Position numbers and translations under genes: made by a program
Source: Eggerthellales bacterium UBA948
Lineage (GTDB): Bacteria > Actinomycetota > Coriobacteriia > Coriobacteriales > UBA8131
Assembly (NCBI GenBank): GCA_002293265.1
Contig: DBCW01000094.1
Coordinates: 1 to 9,935 of the forward strand
Direction: 5' to 3'
Length of the DNA stretch: 9,935 bases
Notes under the pieces: model-generated
Told to the model about the DNA's origin: nothing
Database searches by the model: none
What the model saw: the letters and a program-made list of their open reading frames with translations, nothing else
Shown: piece after piece, positions 6,301 through 9,935 of the stretch
Layout: each line of letters opens with the position of its first letter
Position numbering within the stretch: position 1 is the first letter of the stretch

Positions 6301-8376
6301 GTCTTAGAGCCTGCGGCCATAACTAAGTCCGGATACACATTTGCCGGTTGGTATACAGATGCCGGATTTAACTCACCGGCAAGTTTTCCAATGGAAATCA
6401 GTGGCAGCATCTCACTTTACGCCAAGTGGACTGCAAGTGGCTTCACAATTACTTGGAATGCTGACGGCGGTGAGCCTGTACCCACTCAAACAACGGTTGC
6501 ACCGGGCAAGAGCATTGCGGAGCCTGAAGTGATGACAAAGACCGGATACACATTTGATGGTTGGTACATTGACTCTGCATTTGAGAGTCTAGCTGCTTTT
6601 GACACGCTTGAAGTGAGTGCAGATATTTCACTATATGCAAAATGGACACTTAGCGGGCACAGCGTAACTTACAACCTAAATGGCGGAACCCAAGAAGCCG
6701 GAAGCTGGAACAGTTATGTAAGCGGAAACGGTCTTGCATTGCCAAGCAGCCCTACTAAGTTGGGCTACACGTTTGGTGGTTGGTATGATAATGAAGCATT
6801 TGAAGGTAGCGCAGTAACTGCAATCGGCTCTGAAGATAGCGGGAACAAGACTTATTGGGCTAAATGGACGTTTATAGAAGATGCACTTACTTGGAGTATT
6901 GATGGCGGTACTTTAACAATATCCGGTAGTGGAGAAATGGCAACATATTCTGCAGACGACCCTGCACCTTGGGCTGAGCAAGCCTTAAATATTGCAGCAG
7001 TAGTGATAAGTGAGGGTGTAACAAGCATCAGCGCTAATGCGTTTAAGGATCTCACAAGTTTAACAAGTGCTACAGTAGCTTCCAGTGTAAGCACAATAGG
7101 AGACGGTGCTTTTAGTGGATGCGCAAACCTGAGTGAGATAGAGTTTGTCGGCACTACATCACCGCAATTAGGCAATAATGCTTTAAGCGGTGTATCTGAT
7201 GAACTAAAGATAAAGTGCCCTGAGGATGCAAGTGGTTATAATGAGAGCTGGCTTGGCGAAAGTGGCGCTCCAAGTGGTATTGTAATTGATAATGGTGAGA
7301 CTACTAATCCGACCGAACCGACAACTCCCACAGAGCCAACTACGCCAACCGATCCTACAACTCCCACAGATCCAAAGACTCCAACAACGCCGACAACGCC
7401 AACTACGCCGACAACGCCGTCCAAACCAACGACGCCGACAACACCAACTACGCCGACAACGCCGACAACACCGTCCAAACCAACGACGCCGGCTACACCT
7501 ACAACACCTACAACGCCGACAACACCTACAACACCAACTACGCCAACGACTCCCGTAACTCCGCCTGTAACGCAGCCGGAGACGCCACCTGTTACACAGC
7601 CTGAGACTCCACCGGCGACACCCGTGATCGTTAAGGTTAAGAGTGTTAAGACAATAGCAACTCTATATCTGGTTAAAGGAAAGACAGCAACGATTCCCGG
7701 TGAAGTCCAACCGTATAACGCAGCTGACAAGAAGGTTACATTTAAAAGTTCAAATGCAAATGTAGTTAAGGTAGACAGCAAAGGCAAGCTTAAAGCCGTA
7801 AAGGCAGGAAAAGCAACAATCACTGTCACTTCAAATGATGGCAAGAAGACCGCAAAGTGCAAAGTGACCGTAGTAGCAAAACAAACCAAGGCCAAAAAAC
7901 TTGCTACCTTAAAACCAATAGGTCTTCTCGTTGGCAAAACTACAACAATTAAGCCTAAGGTAACTCCTGCAAAAGCAACTGGTGTAGTACCAACCTATAA
8001 ATCAAGCAAGCCAAAGGTGGCTTACGTAGACAAGATGGGCAATGTTACAGCACTTAGCGCAGGCAAGGCAGTTATCACAGTTAAGGCCGGAGGAAAGACG
8101 CAAAAGCTTAACGTAACTGTCGGAACAGTAATGCCAAAAAAGATTACGCTTACCAAAAAAGCAATAACGCTCAAAAAGGGCAAGACTGAAACGCTGGTAC
8201 TAAAATGGGCACCTATAACGGCAGATCCAAAGACTGCAACGTATACCACTAGCAATAAAAAGGTGGCCACGGTAAGCGCTAAAGGAGTAGTAAAAGCAAC
8301 AGGAAAAGGTACTGCAACAATCACAGTGACCACATGGAACGGAAAGACAGCCAAATGCAAGGTCACTGTTAAGTAG
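313..8376 (+). CDS. Giant InlB B-repeat / BspA-like / BIG2 domain protein, probable surface adhesin with a questionable N-terminus
   Basis: The 2687-residue product has four regions: 30 tandem InlB-type B-repeats of 71-77 residues (1-2186), a BspA-like leucine-rich segment (about 2187-2329), a Thr-Pro linker (2330-2437) and three BIG2 Ig-like domains (2438-2524, 2525-2607, 2608-2687). Repeat signatures are a [TNS]Y.[VI] strand, an NGG turn, GY.F.GW[YF] and a closing YAKW. Such proteins are normally secreted, wall-associated adhesins, so a role in host or cell-cell contact is inferred from the family. This one lacks a signal peptide. Residue 1 falls two residues into the first repeat, no Shine-Dalgarno precedes the ATG, and the frame closes upstream at a TAA (247-249). 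No LPXTG motif or C-terminal hydrophobic anchor is present. The frame is open throughout, so any damage is confined to the 5' end. The domain call is secure; the start and export are not. Confidence 0.9.
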   Translation: MEIWDVLSCEFEPNVTSVEHGSSLAAPNTNPTKTGHEFRGWYINENLANEAVFPYPSVNNPITFYAAYRASTYTVEYELNGGYELASQWKSYTYGTGLTLPASPTKQGHSFEGWFDNADFGGEAITEISTTDTGNKKYYAKWTPTTYTVTLNVNGGTGDELTSYTYGSAVTLPTYTRTGYTFGGWYANAELTGNAVTTITATDTTNKEYWAKWTIITYTVSWNVGDGSFVPEQASVDHGSSITAPQTTPQKQGFGFSGWYTDESLSTPASFPIENVTANTTLYAAYSESAFGITYELNGGTQQDGQWTSYTYGTGLTLPTTPTKTGHDFAGWFDNQACTGAAVTVISTTETGNKTYWAKWTVATYTVTLKLREGTSGTPLTSYTYGVGATLPTDYERVGHTFLGWAPGQNSPGGTYVTEITDADSGDKTFWAVWRANTYTVTLNADGGTGSPLTSYMYSFGATLPTNYKKTGHTFNGWFDNAELMGDAVTEITDEDVGNKTYFAKWIADTYMVTLDPNEGIAGTPLTSYTYGVGAILPTDFTREGYTFDGWKETQVSNGQIETEITPTDTGNKYFIATWTLNTYSVTWIVGDGSFTPEQTSVDHGLSIAAPETNPTKTGYGFDGWYTDEALEDKVTFPIEGVTANTTLYASYSQTVFNVTYELNGGTQQAGIWATYTYGTGLVLPTPAKTGYTFGGWYADSELSGDAESAIADTDTGHKTYYAAWSINNYSVTLNANGGEGLALTEYTYGVGATLPIDYTRTGYTFGGWYDNEDCAGDEITAIVDTDTGDKEYFAKWTANTYGVALNANEGTGSALTEYTYGVGATLPTDYTRIGYTFVGWYANGGFDGEPVVLITTTDIEAKTFYAKWSLNNYSITWQVNGGEFTPDQTNVDHGGVITEPTTAPEKTGYDFIAWCTDETLTTEAEFPINDVSGATALYAKYSASTYSIHYVLYDGTQQDGEWGAYTYSTGLTLPVAPTKTGHTFMGWYANEDFEGEVVTLIATNATGDKTFYALWQAHTYTVSWRTAGGSPAPTQTSVKHGESIVNPAVLSRTGYNLSGWYFDAALENEAVLPLVAAGNTTLYAKWTLKSYTITFDANEGVISEGDETRTANHNTTLGKTAMPTAPTREGYSFKEWNSSASGNGTVLTYSSVITADRTVYAIWKVNSYTVRLNLDGGEGGTPLTSYTYGEGAFLPQDYTKDGFIFKGWYTDQACESEPVTEVLYTETGFKEFWACWEEFEYDISYHLNGGEQQVGYFDGYVASKQFVLPANPTYAGYTFEGWFDNVDTAGEAVTVIAQGSTGEKEFWAKWSLDQYSVAWVIDGGLPLPTQLGGSLGTSIVEPDVPTKTGYTFGGWYADEDLTLPLEFPISLSGNTAIYAKWSENIYSITWNTDGGEPSPEQVTATYAMGIAQPSEMTKAGYTFDGWFTNSTLENEAVFPIAEISTDISLYAKWSLEKHNVSYVLNGGTQQEGTWDKYETGTGLALPTDPTKTGYTFVGWFDNALFEGDPITAIDASESDDKTYYASFVANTYTIKLVTNGGTGASSVQYTYSVGAVLPTDYTRTGHEFVGWFASDDLSGEAVLEVDGTEMGDKTFFAAWSVKTYSVILEGNGGTGTAVSEYTYGTGATLPTDFVREGYTFAGWYADPEFSGSEVEEISTTDTDNKTYYAKWDIIPVTYIVIWNTAGGMPEPTQTSVNRGDTIESPADFARVGYTLDGWYLDSSHINKVELPLENVTGDTTLYAKWTLNNYTVTFNANGGVVLEDNQSRNANHNASLGALMPVAPARDGYTFKEWNSSALGNGAAFTSASAITANRTVYAIWKVNTYTVELNLNGGSGGTPITSYTYGIGAFLPKDYTKVGYSFAGWHTDAEFASAPVDEITITDFGYKAYFAKWAENSYQITYELNGGSQQEGAWNGYASGTEFMLPTSPIKAGYTFAGWFDNADLLGEAVLTIASNTEGDKAFFAKWIDSYSVTWETDGGLPLPMQLGVPYGESVLEPAAITKSGYTFAGWYTDAGFNSPASFPMEISGSISLYAKWTASGFTITWNADGGEPVPTQTTVAPGKSIAEPEVMTKTGYTFDGWYIDSAFESLAAFDTLEVSADISLYAKWTLSGHSVTYNLNGGTQEAGSWNSYVSGNGLALPSSPTKLGYTFGGWYDNEAFEGSAVTAIGSEDSGNKTYWAKWTFIEDALTWSIDGGTLTISGSGEMATYSADDPAPWAEQALNIAAVVISEGVTSISANAFKDLTSLTSATVASSVSTIGDGAFSGCANLSEIEFVGTTSPQLGNNALSGVSDELKIKCPEDASGYNESWLGESGAPSGIVIDNGETTNPTEPTTPTEPTTPTDPTTPTDPKTPTTPTTPTTPTTPSKPTTPTTPTTPTTPTTPSKPTTPATPTTPTTPTTPTTPTTPTTPVTPPVTQPETPPVTQPETPPATPVIVKVKSVKTIATLYLVKGKTATIPGEVQPYNAADKKVTFKSSNANVVKVDSKGKLKAVKAGKATITVTSNDGKKTAKCKVTVVAKQTKAKKLATLKPIGLLVGKTTTIKPKVTPAKATGVVPTYKSSKPKVAYVDKMGNVTALSAGKAVITVKAGGKTQKLNVTVGTVMPKKITLTKKAITLKKGKTETLVLKWAPITADPKTATYTTSNKKVATVSAKGVVKATGKGTATITVTTWNGKTAKCKVTVK
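3370..4905 (+). repeat. Seven-unit superrepeat, first copy (units 15-21)
   Basis: Residues 1020-1531 (512 residues), class order A-D-C-B-A-A-B. Unit-specific signatures recur at the same positions in the second copy: W.TAGG.P.PTQTSV, ANHN with FKEWNSSA, GAFLP.DYTK, AGYTF.GWFDN.D..GEAV, DGGLPLP.QLG, ITWN.DGGEP.P with DISLYAKW, and GLALP. Confidence 0.85.
5344..6870 (+). repeat. Seven-unit superrepeat, second copy (units 24-30)
   Basis: Residues 1678-2186 (509 residues) repeat units 15-21 in the same class order and with the same unit-specific signatures. The copies are separated by two class C units (22-23, nt 4906-5343). They have diverged at many residues, so the duplication is not recent. 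Confidence 0.85.
6871..7299 (+). other. BspA-like leucine-rich repeat segment within the giant protein
   Basis: Residues about 2187-2329 contain a lead-in typical of BspA-type proteins (WSIDGGTLTISGSGEM and a nearby APW). These are followed by two leucine-rich turns of the form I..VVI..GVTSI...AF..L.SLTSATV..SVSTIGDGAFSGC, then a degenerate third turn. The family is known for binding host proteins or polysaccharide. Only about two to three turns are present, far fewer than in full BspA proteins, so this looks like a single accessory module. Confidence 0.75.
7300..7623 (+). repeat. Thr-Pro linker encoded by hexanucleotide-like repeats
   Basis: Residues 2330-2437 are dominated by TTP and TEP/TDP triplets with two SKP interruptions, ending in two copies of PPVTQPET. 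At DNA level a 21-bp stretch at 7417-7437 recurs exactly at 7471-7491, giving a 54-bp (18-codon) period. Such linkers span the cell wall in surface proteins. The low-complexity DNA could expand or contract in frame. Confidence 0.85.
7624..8373 (+). other. Three C-terminal BIG2 (bacterial Ig-like) domains
   Basis: Residues 2438-2524, 2525-2607 and 2608-2687. Each shows the family pattern: a KGKT-type strand, a P-containing turn, Y/FKSS or TTSN followed by KVA/VV.VD/S..G.V.A...GKA.ITV, and a closing K..VTV strand. The region is very rich in lysine and poor in acidic residues. The protein ends directly after the third domain. Confidence 0.85.
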
Positions 8377-8391
8377 AAAAATGTGATTGCT

Positions 8392-8422
8392 TGTCATCCT
8401 GAGCACTCTGCTCAGGATGACA
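8392..8422. terminator. Hairpin between convergent genes, probable bidirectional terminator
   Basis: TGTCATCCTGAGCA (8392-8405) and TGCTCAGGATGACA (8409-8422) form a perfect 14-bp stem with a 3-nt loop (CTC). It sits 15 bp after the stop of the giant gene and 5 bp past the stop of metY, the expected place for a shared terminator. The T-tracts are weak: TATTTT begins 7 bp downstream on +, and a run of five T lies about 10 bp downstream on -. It could instead be a dispersed palindromic element. Confidence 0.65.
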
Positions 8423-8427
8423 GTAGT

Positions 8428-9711
8428 CTATTTTACCTGCTCAAACCCATGTTCAAGATCAACCAAAATATCATCAATGTGCTCGGTGCCGATGGACAAG
8501 CGCACGGTGGTTGATTTGATGCCGCTTGCCGCAAGCTCTTCTGCACTCATCTGAGAATGTGTGGTCGATGCCGGGTGTATTACAAGTGACTTAACATCGG
8601 CAACATTAGCCAGCAGCGAGAATAGTTCTAAGCTTTCGGTAAATTTACGTGCGGTATCTCCGTCGCCTTTGATGTCAAACGTGAAGATCGATCCGGCACC
8701 ATTTGGGAAGTATTCGCTGTATAGCTCTCCGGCTTTTCCGGCTTTAAGTGACGGATGATTCACTTGTTCAACCTGTGGGTGATTCTTAAGAAAATCCACA
8801 ACTTTGAGGGCGTTTTCAACATGGCGTTCTATTCTCAGCGACAAGGTTTCCAGACCTTGCAATAGCAAAAATGAGTTAAATGGCGAGATTACTGCGCCTT
8901 GATCGCGCAAAATGGTGGTGCGGATTTTAATAATATAAGCAAGATTGCCAACAGCCTCAGTGAAAACAACACCATGATAGGAAGAGTTCGGCGCACTAAG
9001 TCCCAGAAACTTGTCATTTTGCGCCCAGTCAAAATTGCCGGAGTCTACAATCACGCCGCCAATCACAGTGCCGTGTCCGCCAATAAACTTAGTAGCAGAG
9101 TGAATAACCACATCAGCGCCATACTCGATAGGGCGCAGCAAGAATGGAGTGGCAAAGGTGTTGTCAACGATCAGCGGTATGCCGTGTTTGTGAGCTATAT
9201 CGGCCAAAGCGCGCAAATCAACAACATCGGAGTTAGGATTTCCCATCGTCTCCACAAACAGCAACTTGGTATTCTCGCGGATTGCGTTTTCAAAGTCTTC
9301 AGGTCTTGAAGCATTCACGAAAGTTGTGCTCACTCCACTGTCGGGCAATGTATTGGCAAATAGGTTATAGGTGCCGCCATAGACATTAGATGCTGATACA
9401 ATGTGGTCTCCGCTACGTGCGATATTTTGTATCGCATAGGTAATCGCCGCAGCACCTGACGCTAAAGCCAGAGCTGCTGCACCGCCCTCTAAAGCTGCTA
9501 TGCGGTTTTCAAACACATCGGAGGTAGGGTTCATGAGGCGAGTATATATATTACCGCCTTCTGATAAGGCAAAGCGCCCAGCAGCAGTGGCAGAGTCTTT
9601 AAAGACGTATGACGTTGTGGCATAAATAGGCACCGCACGCGCGTCAGTTGCCGGATCCGGCAATTCTTGCCCCGCGTGAATCTGGATAGTCTCAAAACGG
9701 TAATTACTCAT
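8428..9711 (-). CDS. metY: O-acetylhomoserine sulfhydrylase (O-acetylhomoserine aminocarboxypropyltransferase)
   Basis: A PLP enzyme of the Cys/Met metabolism family. It converts O-acetylhomoserine and sulfide to homocysteine and acetate in the cytoplasm, on the direct-sulfhydrylation route to methionine. The 427-residue length fits MetY rather than the shorter MetB/MetC (about 380-400). Numbering from the ATG at 9711, visible active-site features are Y56 and R58 ([12 protein letters not shown] phosphate from the partner subunit), Y111 ([11 protein letters not shown], ring stacking), D183 (VDNTFATP), K208 ([11 protein letters not shown], Schiff-base lysine) and R404 ([10 protein letters not shown], substrate carboxylate). 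SYHG (244-247) and QGLETL (285-290) are typical of MetY. A GTG at 9720 would add three residues and has AAGGA six bases upstream; the ATG matches the usual MS..FET family start. The gene appears monocistronic. Some members also make cysteine from O-acetylserine, which sequence alone cannot exclude. Confidence 0.93.
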   Translation of the reverse strand: MSNYRFETIQIHAGQELPDPATDARAVPIYATTSYVFKDSATAAGRFALSEGGNIYTRLMNPTSDVFENRIAALEGGAAALALASGAAAITYAIQNIARSGDHIVSASNVYGGTYNLFANTLPDSGVSTTFVNASRPEDFENAIRENTKLLFVETMGNPNSDVVDLRALADIAHKHGIPLIVDNTFATPFLLRPIEYGADVVIHSATKFIGGHGTVIGGVIVDSGNFDWAQNDKFLGLSAPNSSYHGVVFTEAVGNLAYIIKIRTTILRDQGAVISPFNSFLLLQGLETLSLRIERHVENALKVVDFLKNHPQVEQVNHPSLKAGKAGELYSEYFPNGAGSIFTFDIKGDGDTARKFTESLELFSLLANVADVKSLVIHPASTTHSQMSAEELAASGIKSTTVRLSIGTEHIDDILVDLEHGFEQVK

Positions 9712-9713
9712 AA

Positions 9714-9731
9714 CCCTCACCTTAGTTCCTT
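9714..9731 (-). promoter_or_regulatory. Alternative ribosome binding sites for metY
   Basis: Reading leftward, AAGGA at 9731-9727 lies six bases before the GTG at 9720. AAGGTGAGGG at 9723-9714 lies two bases before the ATG at 9711. The first is better spaced and favours GTG; the second overlaps that GTG. The start choice is therefore open by three codons. Confidence 0.5.
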
Positions 9732-9763
9732 TTCTTGTTAAATACTATATAAATTTGGCGGCA

Positions 9764-9793
9764 TTACTATGTACTGTTTTTAATACATAGTAA
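9764..9793. promoter_or_regulatory. Perfect 10-bp dyad upstream of metY, possible operator
   Basis: TTACTATGTA (9764-9773) and TACATAGTAA (9784-9793) are exact inverted copies around a 10-bp centre. Half-site centres are 20 bp apart, about two helical turns, as expected for a dimeric regulator bound on one DNA face. It lies between the TATAAT and the metY start. It is AT-rich, has no adjacent T-run on the metY strand and is unlikely to be a terminator. The regulator is unknown; control by sulfur or methionine status is only inferred from the gene. Confidence 0.5.
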
Positions 9794-9803
9794 GTCGATA
9801 TGT

Positions 9804-9809
9804 ATTATA
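9804..9809 (-). promoter_or_regulatory. Candidate -10 hexamer for metY
   Basis: TATAAT reads leftward at 9809-9804, about 95 bp before the metY start. No good -35 hexamer lies 16-18 bp upstream (the 17-bp position reads CCCCAC), so an activator would be needed or the match is chance. Transcription starting about 7 bp downstream would place the dyad at 9764-9793 just inside the 5' leader. Confidence 0.3.
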
Positions 9810-9817
9810 GCTAAAAA

Positions 9818-9907
9818 AACCTTTTAGTGGGGCAGAAAGCCAGAAAATCTGAAACTTTTAAAAAAAGCCAGAAGTATTGATTTGAACCTTTTCGCTGTTA
9901 AGTGGGG
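9818..9907. repeat. Short direct repeats in the metY upstream region
   Basis: AAAGCCAGAA occurs at 9836-9845 and again at 9864-9873, 28 bp apart. AACCTTTT with AGTGGGG also occurs twice: contiguous at 9818-9832, and separated by 8 bp at 9885-9907. No gene or known RNA motif was recognised from 9712 to the right edge, and no T-box or SAM riboswitch features could be made out. Confidence 0.4.
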
Positions 9908-9935
9908 GAACAAATTAATCAATTCTTATATATAT

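Larger units (their letters stand above)
313..6870 (+). repeat. Thirty tandem InlB B-repeat units in four classes
   Basis: Units begin at residues 1, 72, 146, 217, 290, 364, 438, 510, 583, 656, 729, 801, 873, 946, 1020, 1091, 1168, 1241, 1315, 1386, 1458, 1532, 1604, 1678, 1750, 1826, 1899, 1972, 2043 and 2115. By eye they sort into four classes. A has a W in the first strand and P..Q...V.HG. B has Y.LNGG.QQ.G.W. C has L..NGGTG..LT.YTYG.GA.LP. D has ANHN..LG and FKEWNSSA.GNG. The order is ABC ABCCC ABCC AB ADCBAAB CC ADCBAAB. Confidence 0.9.

Noticed and set aside
313..6870. Regularly spaced repeats resembling a CRISPR array
   Set aside because: The period is about 215-230 bp, the units are protein-coding in one continuous frame, and conservation is at residue level with no constant DNA repeat.
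7286..7558. + strand open frame (90 codons) rich in Arg, Gln and Leu
   Set aside because: It is an out-of-frame reading of the Thr-Pro repeat DNA with low-complexity content and no start context.
7236..7937. Long - strand open frame (233 codons), very rich in Val and Gly
   Set aside because: It is the reverse complement of the Thr-Pro linker and first BIG2 domain. Its composition is forced by the ACN-CCN repeats, and the + frame has clear domains.
8022..8366. - strand open frame of 114 codons, hydrophobic
   Set aside because: It is antisense to the second and third BIG2 domains. Lysine and threonine codons read in reverse give Phe, Val and Leu, which explains the hydrophobicity.
8200..8376. 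C-terminal LPXTG or membrane anchor in the giant protein
   Set aside because: The last residues are a closing BIG2 strand (KCKVTVK) with no sorting motif or hydrophobic stretch before the stop.
8899..9309. + strand open frame of 136 codons opposite metY
   Set aside because: It lies entirely within metY, whose conserved active-site motifs are in the other strand, and shows no family signature.
9712..9935. SAM riboswitch or T-box leader for metY
   Set aside because: No T-box sequence, specifier stem or SAM-box core could be recognised, and the leader predicted from the TATAAT is only about 90 bp.

Overview
The window holds two confident genes that converge on a shared hairpin. They are a giant repeat protein on the + strand (313-8376, 2687 residues) and a methionine-biosynthesis enzyme, metY, on the - strand (8428-9711). 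The base composition is moderately AT-rich. A giant protein combining InlB B-repeats, a BspA-like leucine-rich segment, a Thr-Pro linker and BIG2 Ig-like domains suggests a host-associated anaerobic Gram-positive bacterium (Firmicutes or Coriobacteria-like Actinobacteria). This is inference from domain content only; nothing in the window identifies the organism.

Layout. 1-312 has no convincing complete gene. A - strand open frame runs off the left edge. Close to the big gene is a compact cluster: a 17-bp perfect-arm dyad, a sigma70-like promoter with ten consecutive A in its 17-bp spacer, and a 9-bp inverted repeat flanking the promoter. The big gene then starts almost exactly at a B-repeat boundary, with no signal peptide and no Shine-Dalgarno sequence, so its 5' end is suspect. 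It may be leaderless, truncated or rearranged.

The protein contains 30 tandem B-repeats (residues 1-2186). They fall into four sequence classes and have higher-order organisation: a seven-unit block (units 15-21) recurs in the same order as units 24-30. A BspA-like segment, a Thr-Pro linker and three BIG2 domains follow. No LPXTG sorting motif or C-terminal membrane anchor is present.

8377-8427 carries a perfect 14-bp stem hairpin that probably serves as a bidirectional terminator. metY encodes O-acetylhomoserine sulfhydrylase with its PLP-binding residues intact. Its upstream region (9712-9935) has a perfect 10-bp dyad, a TATAAT hexamer without a recognisable -35, and short direct repeats. 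The two genes show no functional link: one is probably a surface or adhesion protein, the other is core sulfur-amino-acid metabolism.
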